Position numbers and translations under genes: made by a program. The notes below the pieces were generated by a model that saw nothing but the letters and a program-made list of their open reading frames with translations, was not told the DNA's origin and made no database searches. A stretch of DNA of 6,717 nucleotides from F23-D06 sp045130275 (GTDB taxonomy: Bacteria > Bacteroidota > Bacteroidia > Bacteroidales > WCHB1-69): NCBI GenBank assembly GCA_045130275.1, contig JBGUPL010000059.1, positions 1 to 6,717 of the forward strand. The letters are read 5' to 3'. This document shows, piece after piece, positions 1 to 5,603 of this stretch. Every line of letters starts with the position of its first letter. Position 1 is the first letter of the stretch.

Positions 1-822
1 TTTGATGTAGCCGAAGTCGCCTGGCGCTTGATATTGCGAAACAAACGGGATTTCGTTGCCGGAGTTGAGCTTGTTGGTGACATTCAGTGCATAGAATCCT
101 TTATAACGGAAGGTCAGATAGTCCACCTTGGAAATCAGGATATGTTTCTGAAGGTCAGATTGTTGCAAGTCGCTCTCCGTGAAATCGTCGGAGGGCTGCC
201 CGGCAAGGTGGTTGATGATTTGCATGTAAACGCCGTTAAGATTGGGCATCAGCACCAAGCTGTATCGGTTAGCATAGAAGTCGTTCCCATAGAAGTCGGC
301 GGATAGGCCATCAGCAAGGGGGACGGGTGCGAGAGCATTGAGGAGTGCTTCGGGACTATCGAAGTGTTGGTTTCCGTTTCCCCATCCCGTACAGAGGCTG
401 AAAGATTTTCGGACTAAATTTGTGTATGATACCGAGTTCCGTATCTCGTTCAGCCATTGCACGAAACCTGGTTTCAAAATATCGAAATCACTGTCTTTGA
501 GCGTCAGTGCGACATTACCTATGGAGTAGATTTTCGCCTCCTTGGTGACACCGTTCTCCGTTTTCAGGAATTTGTTGCCATCTCCGGCAACAAAACCATG
601 TTCAGTCAGCAGGGCGGAGGCCTCCGACAGCGACTTGCCGATGCAGGCCTTGAGCAGGGTGAAGTCGTTGGTGATGGGCTCCGGCACTTCAGGCGTGTAG
701 TTAATGGGCTGCGGCTCCGACGGCAGCGGGCCGATGGGCTCGGGTGTACAAGCTGCGAAACATAGGACCAGAATTATCCCGGCCAATAATGTAATATGTT
801 GGGGTATATTCTTTTTTCCCAT
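1..822 (-). CDS. Putative lipoprotein, unknown function (3' end outside window)
   Basis: The frame is open for 274 codons from ATG at 822 to the left edge, so the C-terminus is missing. The N-terminus is MGKKNIPQ, then a hydrophobic stretch (about residues 9-24) ending in FAAC, with the lipobox cysteine at residue 25. This is a type II signal peptide, so the product should be lipid-anchored in the envelope. A short proline- and glutamate-rich linker follows (about residues 26-50), typical of Bacteroidota surface or periplasmic lipoproteins, then a globular region (KACIGKSLSEASALLTEHGF onward) with many aromatic residues and no motif I recognise. The first part (residues about 54-75) vaguely resembles a small helical repeat, but I would not name a family. 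The start is supported by the lipobox and by a promoter block just upstream (839-899). The gene is divergent from the AlkD-like gene. It is confidently a lipoprotein; its function is unknown. Confidence 0.85.
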   Translation of the reverse strand, partial: MGKKNIPQHITLLAGIILVLCFAACTPEPIGPLPSEPQPINYTPEVPEPITNDFTLLKACIGKSLSEASALLTEHGFVAGDGNKFLKTENGVTKEAKIYSIGNVALTLKDSDFDILKPGFVQWLNEIRNSVSYTNLVRKSFSLCTGWGNGNQHFDSPEALLNALAPVPLADGLSADFYGNDFYANRYSLVLMPNLNGVYMQIINHLAGQPSDDFTESDLQQSDLQKHILISKVDYLTFRYKGFYALNVTNKLNSGNEIPFVSQYQAPGDFGYIK

Positions 823-838
823 TTTTGTGAATTTTTGA

Positions 839-899
839 TGCTGCGAAAATAAGGTTTTTCTATTATAAATGGATGCAAAAAATTAAAAAGGTTACATTT
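839..899 (-). promoter_or_regulatory. Promoter/regulatory block of the left lipoprotein gene, copy A of a shared 61-bp block
   Basis: Read on the minus strand, the block begins AAATGTAACCTTTT, continues to TTTTTGCATC and ATAATAG, and ends with TATTTTCG (851-844), a one-mismatch match to the Bacteroidota -7 box TAnnTTTG. A TTTG lies about 24 bases upstream of it. Transcription would start about 15 bases before the ATG at 822. A block of the same length and similar sequence lies at 5874-5934 upstream of another lipoprotein gene. The conserved GTAAC and CATC boxes, 15-16 bases apart, also look like an extracytoplasmic-function sigma-factor promoter; that is an inference. Confidence 0.55.
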
Positions 900-952
900 T
901 TAGAGTATCCAAAACAGTGGTGTCCGCTAATCGTGGCTGCGGAGTTTTTTTG

Positions 953-960
953 TACTTTTG
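953..960 (+). promoter_or_regulatory. Bacteroidota -7 promoter box for the AlkD-like gene
   Basis: TACTTTTG followed by C matches the Bacteroidota primary sigma-factor -7 consensus TAnnTTTG. No clear TTTG -33 element is visible. Transcription should begin around 966-970, so the gene's start codon must lie downstream. This supports ATG at 985 and rules out the in-frame TTG at 958, which lies inside the box. Confidence 0.65.
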
Positions 961-984
961 CCGCCAGTTTCAAATATTCTGATT

Positions 985-1734
985 ATGACTGAAAATCAAC
1001 AATATAACGAAGCGGGTCATCCCGCCTCCCTCTACGAGGAAATCCTTCACCGCCAGGACCCTGAACAAGCCGCGCACCTGAGCCGTTTCTTCAAGACCGG
1101 CAAGGGCGAGTACGGCGAGGGCGACAAGTTCCTCGGCATCAAGGTGCCCGTCGTGCGCGAAATTGTGAAGAAGTGCTGGCAGTCCGTCTCGTTCTATGAA
1201 CTGGAGGCCTGCGTCACGTCCGAATACCACGAGATGCGGCTCGCCGGACTGCTCACATTAGTGCTGTTCTTCAAAGCGGCCAAAGGCGACCGCGGACTGC
1301 AGCAGCTGAACGTCAGCTTCTATCTGTCGCACCTCCAATTCGTGAACAACTGGGACTTGGTCGATCTCACCTGTTACGAGATCCTCGGTGTCTGGCTCCT
1401 CGACAAGGACCGCAAGATGCTGTACGACATGGTGGAGAACGGCACTACCATTTGGGAGCAGCGCATCGGCATCGTCACCACGATGCAGTTCCTGCGCCAC
1501 GGCGAGCTGGATGACACTTACGCATTGGCGGAGCTGCTCCTGAAGAAGCCCGCGCCCCTGCACGACCTGCTGCAGAAGGCCGCCGGCTGGCTTCTCCGCG
1601 AGGCGGGCAAACGCGACGAGCAACGCCTCCGCGACTGGCTCGAACCCCGCCGCGCGACAATGCCTCGCACGATGCTTCGTTATGCGATCGAGCGCTTCCC
1701 GGAAGAAGAACGGAAGCGGATGCTGGGGAAGTGA
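985..1734 (+). CDS. DNA alkylation repair protein, AlkD-like HEAT-repeat glycosylase
   Basis: A 249-residue all-helical protein of the AlkD/AlkC family. AlkD enzymes remove positively charged alkylated bases (3-methyladenine, 7-methylguanine) from DNA without flipping the base out, using a curved stack of HEAT-like repeats. The residues known to matter in Bacillus cereus AlkD (W109, D113, R148, W187) have matching positions here: W123 and D127 in NNWDLVD, R160 in WEQRIGIV and W202 in QKAAGWLLRE. Other family features are the N-terminal FFKTGKGEYGEGDKFLGIKVP (about residues 35-55) and the C-terminal LRYAIERFP. The length is about normal for the family. ATG 985 is chosen because the -7 box at 953-960 excludes the upstream TTG. 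The cytoplasmic product is apparently transcribed alone; its neighbours are divergent (left) and convergent (right). No sign of damage. The family call is confident; the exact substrate range is inferred. Confidence 0.93.
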   Translation: MTENQQYNEAGHPASLYEEILHRQDPEQAAHLSRFFKTGKGEYGEGDKFLGIKVPVVREIVKKCWQSVSFYELEACVTSEYHEMRLAGLLTLVLFFKAAKGDRGLQQLNVSFYLSHLQFVNNWDLVDLTCYEILGVWLLDKDRKMLYDMVENGTTIWEQRIGIVTTMQFLRHGELDDTYALAELLLKKPAPLHDLLQKAAGWLLREAGKRDEQRLRDWLEPRRATMPRTMLRYAIERFPEEERKRMLGK

Positions 1735-1740
1735 CGCACA

Positions 1741-1789
1741 CTGGCTTTCCCCGTCAGAGTTCTCTTCTCAGCCAGATTTATAATTTTTT
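1741..1789 (+). terminator. Possible weak terminator after the AlkD-like gene
   Basis: CTGGCT at 1741-1746 can pair with AGCCAG at 1770-1775, and the second arm is followed by ATTTATAATTTTTT. The 23-base loop is long for an intrinsic terminator and the stem is only 6 bp, so this is a weak call based on its position just after the stop codon and the T-rich tail. Confidence 0.25.
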
Positions 1790-1790
1790 G

Positions 1791-1814
1791 TCATAAAATG
1801 ATATCATAAAATGA
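1791..1814. repeat. 13-bp tandem repeat, two copies, AT-rich
   Basis: TCATAAAATGA occurs at 1791-1801 and again at 1804-1814, separated by TA, giving a 13-bp period. Each copy is itself a short inverted repeat (TCAT, AAA, ATGA). It sits between the end of the AlkD-like gene and a GC-rich repeat region. No function can be assigned; it may be slippage or a protein-binding site. Confidence 0.6.
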
Positions 1815-1871
1815 CAATAATCGAGCTTGCACATTTTTTTTATTTTGGGCGAGCCGGCGCGGCTTTGGAGC

Positions 1872-1889
1872 CGACGCTTCCAAGCGTCG
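1872..1889. repeat. GC-rich hairpin
   Basis: CGACGCTT (1872-1879) and AAGCGTCG (1882-1889) are perfect inverted copies separated by CC; physically this folds as a 7-bp stem with a TCCA loop. No T-tract follows, so it is a poor intrinsic terminator. Together with the neighbouring REP-like hairpins it suggests a cluster of dispersed intergenic repeats, which is an inference. Confidence 0.5.
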
Positions 1890-1960
1890 CAAACACCCAT
1901 TCACGGACCAACATTGCGAAACGTTGTCTCCTTCCGCCGCGCCGTCGGGCTTTCCGCTAC

Positions 1961-2060
1961 AATGTTTTTGGCCATCCGTTTCCGTAGGGGCGTATGCGAT
2001 ACGCCCCTACATGTGGTGTTTGTACGGGCGTATCGCATACGCCCTCATGCCAAAAACATT
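1961..2060. repeat. Nested inverted-repeat element with two REP-like hairpins (BIME- or MITE-like)
   Basis: The outer arms AATGTTTTTGGC (1961-1972) and GCCAAAAACATT (2049-2060) are perfect 12-bp inverted copies. Inside are two hairpins. The first (1984-2010) has perfect 12-bp arms, GTAGGGGCGTAT and its complement, around a GCG loop. The second (2026-2044) has 8-bp arms around CGC. The 19-bp core at 1988-2006 (GGGCGTATGCGATACGCCC) is the exact reverse complement of 2026-2044, so the hairpins lie in mirror orientation, as REP units do within BIMEs. TTTCCGCT occurs directly repeated at 1951-1958 and 2059-2066, which could be a target-site duplication but does not line up exactly with the outer arms. 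No transposase lies in the window, so any mobilising enzyme would act in trans. The structure is clear; mobility is inferred. Confidence 0.75.
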
Positions 2061-2273
2061 TCCGCTTCAATCCCTCTCGCGCGCCCGTCCGCGACATTTC
2101 CCCGTTTCGCGGCGAACCATCCAATCCCTTCGCCTGCACCTTTTTCCCGCGCCGCGAACATCGCTTTCGGACTTTCTCTCAAAAAATGGGAACATTGCCC
2201 GCATCCGGCTACAGATATGCCACCGCTGACGCGGTTGGTCGCGGTTCCGACTCCTTCTGGCCTTGCGGAAGCG

Positions 2274-3185
2274 CTACGACTCCTCGAACGTGACGTGCAC
2301 CACGTCGTCGAAACTTTTCCCGATTTGCTTGCGGATGTCTTTGCGGACACCGATGATGAAGCAGGGCGTTCCCATCTTGACGATCTGGCCGTCGTAGGGC
2401 ACACCGTCGAAGGTGGCGTGGACCGAAAGGCGGCCTTTGCCGTACAGGGCTTTGATGTCGAAGGGGACCTCCACGTAGGCGGCGTCCATGTTCTCGTTCT
2501 GGAGGATCACCGCGTCGAATCCCATCCGTCGGGCCGCCCGCTCCTGTCCGTAATATTCCTCGAACTTTCGTCTTAAAGAGGCCTCGTCGTCGATGGTTTT
2601 ACGTAGGAGCTCCAGCCGTTCGGCGTTGGGGGAGTGGTCGAACCAGAGGTGCAGGTAGCCGCCGCGACCGTACTTCTCGCGCAGGTGTTGCACCATCCGC
2701 TCGTAGTGGCCCACCTTGTCCAGCTCGGGGTAGTGCTCCATGCCGTACTGCACGGTGCGGCGGACGATGGTGTCGGGGTCGATGAAGCGGTCGGCCTCGG
2801 CCACGACACGTCCGTAAAGACTGCGTGGCGCGTGGTCGGAGGAGGCACGGTGATCTTCCACGGCTTCCGCCATCGTCTGCAGCTGGCTTTCCGTGAACCA
2901 CTTCCGCAATTCGTTGTCGGCGAGCAGCATCCGTGCCGACACTTCATGGTGGTGTTCCCGTCCCTCGCACAGCCCGATGTCGTGGTAGGCGGCGATAACA
3001 TACACCATGTCCACATCCACCTCCATTTGCGCTGCCAAGTCCATGCTTTGCGAAATCACCATGCACACATGGTCGCGTTGGTGCGCCTTGTCGAATCCGT
3101 CGTATAGCGGGATGATGCGCGCCTCGACGTGGTCGCGGATTTCCTGGGTGACGGAGAACTTGTTGCTGTCAGGTAGATGGTTCAT
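2274..3185 (-). CDS. HD-domain phosphohydrolase fused to a C-terminal DUF1905 domain
   Basis: A 303-residue, apparently cytoplasmic protein with two domains. Residues about 15-200 form an HD-superfamily metal-dependent phosphohydrolase, with metal-ligand motifs in the expected order: H35/H39 (AHQRDHV), H68-D69 (HDIG), the E77-H80 cluster (EHHHE), E110-D111-H112 and D132 (AEADRF). HD enzymes hydrolyse phosphate esters of nucleotides or similar molecules; the substrate cannot be read from sequence. Residues about 233-303 (YVEVPFDIKALYGKGRLSV, later FIIGVRKDIRKQIGK and VHVTFEE) match DUF1905, a small beta-rich domain usually found alone or in YdeI-type proteins. The domains are joined by a charged helical linker (about 200-225). 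ATG 3185 begins MNHLPDSNKF and follows a -7 box at 3321-3314 by about 130 bases. The gene stands alone, divergent from the nuclease-like gene. Both domain calls are strong; the biological role is unknown. Confidence 0.88.
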   Translation of the reverse strand: MNHLPDSNKFSVTQEIRDHVEARIIPLYDGFDKAHQRDHVCMVISQSMDLAAQMEVDVDMVYVIAAYHDIGLCEGREHHHEVSARMLLADNELRKWFTESQLQTMAEAVEDHRASSDHAPRSLYGRVVAEADRFIDPDTIVRRTVQYGMEHYPELDKVGHYERMVQHLREKYGRGGYLHLWFDHSPNAERLELLRKTIDDEASLRRKFEEYYGQERAARRMGFDAVILQNENMDAAYVEVPFDIKALYGKGRLSVHATFDGVPYDGQIVKMGTPCFIIGVRKDIRKQIGKSFDDVVHVTFEES

Positions 3186-3313
3186 ATAACGTTCTTCTAT
3201 TGCTCTGTGAATGCTAGATAGTATGCGTCTTTGTTGTCACTTCGTCGCATTATACCGGCATTTCGTTACATTGAAAATGTTTGTCGTAAATTAATTGGTT
3301 AGAAATGGAACCG

Positions 3314-3321
3314 CAAAAGTA
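3314..3321 (-). promoter_or_regulatory. Bacteroidota -7 promoter box for the HD-DUF1905 gene
   Basis: Read on the minus strand this is TACTTTTG followed by CGG, matching TAnnTTTG. It shares the longer string TTTTGTACTTTTGC with the AlkD-like gene's promoter. It implies a leader of roughly 120 bases before ATG 3185. No convincing TTTG -33 element is seen. Confidence 0.6.
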
Positions 3322-3468
3322 CAAAATTTAGTGACAGGTATATGAAATTGCGGATGATTTCCCTTGATTTTGCAAAATCTAAAAATAATATTTACAATAA
3401 ATTGTTAAAATTATTACGGGTTTGAGTTGTAGTAAGTTGATTTTCAGTGAAATAATTTTTTTAAGATT

Positions 3469-3502
3469 TTTGCCATCGAATCGTTTATTTGTTGTATATT
3501 TG
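3469..3502 (+). promoter_or_regulatory. Promoter of the coiled-coil nuclease-like gene
   Basis: TTTG at 3469-3472 and TATATTTG at 3495-3502 match the Bacteroidota -33 TTTG and -7 TAnnTTTG elements with a 22-base spacer, within the range reported for Bacteroides. Transcription should start near 3509-3512, leaving a leader of about 20 bases before ATG 3532. Confidence 0.7.
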
Positions 3503-3512
3503 CGACATGTTT

Positions 3513-3529
3513 TTATTGAAAATCAATAA
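3513..3529. repeat. Inverted repeat in the leader, possible operator
   Basis: TTATTGA (3513-3519) and TCAATAA (3523-3529) flank AAA, giving perfect 7-bp arms at the predicted start of transcription and 2 bases before ATG 3532. Its core TGAAAATCAA (3517-3526) recurs in reverse orientation at 3437-3446, upstream of the -33 box. The same 10-mer also occurs inside the AlkD-like gene (990-999), so chance in AT-rich sequence is a real possibility. Confidence 0.35.
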
Positions 3530-3531
3530 CT

Positions 3532-4524
3532 ATGAAAAATGAAGTAGCACAAAAGGATTTTGACATTCCTCAGTTGAGGCAAATGGTGTTGGATAACACC
3601 GAGAGAATTGATAAGAACGAACTAATAATCAATCAGATGCGAAAGGAAAACCTTGAGCAGAGTCGCAAAGCTGTTGAACGCGATGAAATGCTGGAGAACT
3701 CCCGCCGGGAACACGACCGCTGGGCGCAACGAATGAGAGAGACCCTGGATGAGATCGCGCAAATCGCCAGAAGATCGCAGATAGAACAGGAAAAGCGCGA
3801 TTGTGAGTGGGAGAAGCGTAAGCGGGAACAAGAGATGCGGTCTGAGGAGAACGACAGGAAGATGCGGGAACAGTTCAAAGAGAACGACAGATGGATGAAG
3901 GAACAGTTCGCTGAGAACGACAGGAAAATGCAGGAACGGATGGAGGAGAGCGACAGAAAGATGCGGGAACGGATGGAGGAGAACGACAGGAAGATGCGGG
4001 AACGGATGGAAGAGAGCGACAGGAAGCTGAAGGAAAAGTTCGAGGAAACCGAAAAGCAGCTGAAAGATACCTCATTGGAGGTGAAGCGACTGTCCCGTCA
4101 ACTCAGCGGTACCACGGGGCACATTGTGGAAGGTCTGGTCAGCTCTTCGACAGAGAAGATCTTCCAGAAAGCCGGACTCGATTTGCATAACAGCGGCAAG
4201 AATCTCAAAAGGAGTCTTCCGGCCGAACATATTGCAATGGAGGTGGATGTCCTTCTTAGCAGTGCAGAAATGGCGGTCCCTGTAGAGGTCAAGGCCAACT
4301 GCACGAAGGACGACATATACAGGTTCCTCCATCAGATGAGTCATTTCCGGCGGCTGTTTCCCGAATATGACGGAAAAGAGGTCTTCGCCGCTATCGCCGC
4401 CATCAACTACGAGAAGGGTGTTGCGGAAATCGCCCATAAAGAGAAACTCCTCGTCATCCGCGTCAACAGCGATGACGTCTTCTCCATAGACCCCTTCAAG
4501 AGGGAAGACTTGCTGAAATTCTAA
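3532..4524 (+). CDS. Coiled-coil protein with C-terminal PD-(D/E)XK nuclease-like domain
   Basis: A 330-residue cytoplasmic protein without signal peptide. Residues about 10-195 are extremely rich in Glu, Lys and Arg and form a long coiled coil, with six consecutive 11-residue repeats at 106-171 (consensus E[NS]DRKMRER[MF]E) and a seventh partial one. Residues about 197-330 form a compact alpha/beta domain with a PD-(D/E)XK-type signature: E200 in GHIVEGLVSSSTEKIF, D239 in MEVDVLL, and E252-x-K254 in PVEVKAN, with 12 residues between D239 and E252. FLHQMSHF with Q268 may be a further conserved position. This arrangement resembles coiled-coil-plus-nuclease proteins (DUF3782-like) found in bacteria and archaea, whose targets are unknown. 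A DNA-processing or defence role is plausible but unproven. ATG 3532 follows a good promoter by about 30 bases. The 3' end overlaps the convergent radical SAM gene by four bases. Confidence 0.8.
   Translation: MKNEVAQKDFDIPQLRQMVLDNTERIDKNELIINQMRKENLEQSRKAVERDEMLENSRREHDRWAQRMRETLDEIAQIARRSQIEQEKRDCEWEKRKREQEMRSEENDRKMREQFKENDRWMKEQFAENDRKMQERMEESDRKMRERMEENDRKMRERMEESDRKLKEKFEETEKQLKDTSLEVKRLSRQLSGTTGHIVEGLVSSSTEKIFQKAGLDLHNSGKNLKRSLPAEHIAMEVDVLLSSAEMAVPVEVKANCTKDDIYRFLHQMSHFRRLFPEYDGKEVFAAIAAINYEKGVAEIAHKEKLLVIRVNSDDVFSIDPFKREDLLKF
3847..4044 (+). repeat. Six 33-bp tandem repeats inside the coiled-coil gene
   Basis: Six in-frame units of exactly 33 bp encode 11-residue (hendecad) repeats, each beginning END or ESD followed by R and K or W. 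A seventh, diverged partial unit (ETEKQLK) follows. Units 3 to 5 are nearly identical at DNA level; outer units differ more. Eleven residues make three helical turns, so each added unit extends the rod without breaking the coiled-coil register. Copy number could vary between strains by slippage or recombination. Confidence 0.9.
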
Positions 4525-5603
4525 GAAGTTTCCATCGGGTACAGGGCAAGGTAGAGGCAATCCACTAACTGCCGGTCGTCGTCGCGTTGGTGCATGCCGC
4601 CGCCGAGACAGTATTTGAAGGCTTCGCAGTGCTCGCAAGGCCCCGTCTTGGCCCAGCTGCGGTCGCGGAACTCCTGGAACCGGTTCTGCCACACGTCCCA
4701 GAAATCGTCTTGATAGACATTGCCTTGGTGGAAGTTGTGCCGGATGCTGGTGCAGCCGGAGATGCTGCCGTCGATGCGGATGCTGGCCGCGTTCACGCCG
4801 GCGATGCAGCAATAGAAATGGTCGCGCACCTCCCCCTCGAACTCGCCGAGGAAGCCTTCGCAGCTGAAGGAGACGTCAATCCGACCTTCCTTGCGTGTGT
4901 CGCGGATGAACGCCATCAACTCCCGTTTTTGGCTGTCGGAGAGCTGCAGACTGCTGTCGGTGGCGGCGCGGCCGGCAGGAAATATGGTGCCGATGCGCCA
5001 GTGGGTCACGCCCAATCCGATCAGGAACTCCTTGAACTCCAGCAGTTTCGGGAAGAGGGCAGGGGTGATGCAGGTGATGATGTCGTAAATAATGGAGGGT
5101 TCGTTCACGATCATGCGGATGGCTTCCACCGCGCGTCGGAAACTGTCGGGATGCCCGCGCAAGGCGTTGTGCTCCGCCTCGAAACCGTCCAAACTGACTG
5201 AGATGGAGTGCAACCCAGCCCGGAGCAGCCCGTCGAAACGTTCGCGGTTGAGCAGCATGCCGTTGGTGACCAATCCCCACGGATAGCCGCGCTTGTAGAG
5301 TTCGATGCCGCAAGTCTCCAAGTCGGGGCGCATCAGCGGTTCCCCGCCGGAAATGATGACCATCACGCGATGCGGGTCCACGTGCGGGGTGATCTGCGTG
5401 TCCACCACCTTCAGGAAATCATCCAACGGCATGTCGGGGGCCGTTTCCTGCGCCGTGCAGTCGCTGCCGCAGTGCCGGCAGTTGAGGCAGCATCGCAGGG
5501 TGGACTCCCAGAAGAGCTGCCGCAGCTCGTGGTCGCGGACCTCCAGTCGCCCGTACTTGGCGAACAGGTTCAGTGCAAGACGTTTACGGAATCCAACTTT
5601 CAT
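4521..5603 (-). CDS. Radical SAM/SPASM enzyme of the rSAM/lipoprotein system (TIGR04133-like)
   Basis: A 360-residue radical SAM enzyme. Numbered from ATG 5603, C38, C42 and C45 (RCCLNCRHC) form the CxxxCxxC motif that binds the catalytic iron-sulfur cluster, and SGGEP at 85-89 contacts SAM. The C-terminus has a SPASM/twitch-type set of cysteines for auxiliary clusters: C248, C265/C266, C284, C323-x2-C326-x5-C332 and C349. Such enzymes usually modify peptides or proteins. The N-terminus (FRKRLALNLFAKYG, then HELRQLFWESTLRC) and the preceding lipoprotein gene match my recollection of the Bacteroides/Prevotella family TIGR04133. ATG 5603 overlaps the lipoprotein stop as ATGA, implying translational coupling, and gives an MKVGFRKRLAL start. 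ATG 5615 (four residues longer) is the alternative. The stop shares bases with the convergent nuclease-like gene. Enzyme class is near certain; its chemistry is unknown. Confidence 0.92.
   Translation of the reverse strand: MKVGFRKRLALNLFAKYGRLEVRDHELRQLFWESTLRCCLNCRHCGSDCTAQETAPDMPLDDFLKVVDTQITPHVDPHRVMVIISGGEPLMRPDLETCGIELYKRGYPWGLVTNGMLLNRERFDGLLRAGLHSISVSLDGFEAEHNALRGHPDSFRRAVEAIRMIVNEPSIIYDIITCITPALFPKLLEFKEFLIGLGVTHWRIGTIFPAGRAATDSSLQLSDSQKRELMAFIRDTRKEGRIDVSFSCEGFLGEFEGEVRDHFYCCIAGVNAASIRIDGSISGCTSIRHNFHQGNVYQDDFWDVWQNRFQEFRDRSWAKTGPCEHCEAFKYCLGGGMHQRDDDRQLVDCLYLALYPMETS

Larger units (their letters stand above)
1735..2273. other. Long non-coding gap between convergent genes, rich in repeats
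   Basis: About 540 bases separate the stop codons of the AlkD-like gene and the HD-domain gene. That is long for a convergent gap, where no promoters are needed. The first ~110 bases are AT-rich; the rest is GC-rich. It holds the tandem repeat at 1791-1814, a hairpin at 1872-1889 and the nested inverted-repeat element at 1961-2060. Open frames cross it on both strands, but they run through the repeats, lack plausible starts and give compositions rich in Arg, Ser, Pro and Ala that resemble no protein I know. Between 2067 and 2273 I recognise neither gene nor RNA. Confidence 0.6.
3186..3531. other. AT-rich divergent promoter region
   Basis: This 346-base gap between divergent genes holds the minus-strand -7 box at 3314-3321, the plus-strand -33/-7 pair at 3469-3502 and an inverted repeat at 3513-3529. 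ATGTAAC also occurs on the minus strand at 3264-3270, recalling the GTAAC box of the shared 61-bp blocks, but its flanks do not match them. I see no small gene here. The long leader of the HD gene (about 3186-3308) shows no riboswitch I recognise. Confidence 0.5.

Noticed and set aside
958..984. TTG at 958 as the start of the AlkD-like gene
   Set aside because: The TTG is part of the TACTTTTG -7 promoter box and precedes the likely transcription start; ATG 985 is in the same frame.
1984..2044. REP-like hairpins as an intrinsic terminator for the flanking convergent genes
   Set aside because: No T-tract follows either hairpin in either direction and they lie more than 200 bases from both stop codons.
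2241..2256. tRNA-like T-arm string GGTTCCGACTCC
   Set aside because: No acceptor, D or anticodon arms can be placed around it; it is a chance resemblance.
1827..2576. A 249-residue plus-strand open frame
   Set aside because: It runs through the nested repeats and then antisense into the HD-DUF1905 gene; its composition is Arg/Ser/Pro-rich and no domain is visible.
3264..3270. A third ATGTAAC box on the minus strand upstream of the HD-DUF1905 gene
   Set aside because: The CTTTT extension, GCATC and following -7 box of the shared block are absent, and the gene has its own -7 box further upstream.
3847..4044. Regular 33-bp repeats as a CRISPR array
   Set aside because: The units are contiguous with no spacers, in frame, and encode a coiled coil within a gene.
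4072..4812. A 246-residue minus-strand open frame overlapping two genes
   Set aside because: It is antisense to the nuclease-like domain and in another frame of the radical SAM gene, both of which have recognisable motifs.
4587..5201. A 204-residue plus-strand open frame antisense to the radical SAM gene
   Set aside because: It is a mirror of a GC-rich coding sequence, rich in Ala, Val, Glu and Asp, with no motif; the minus-strand frame has every radical SAM motif.
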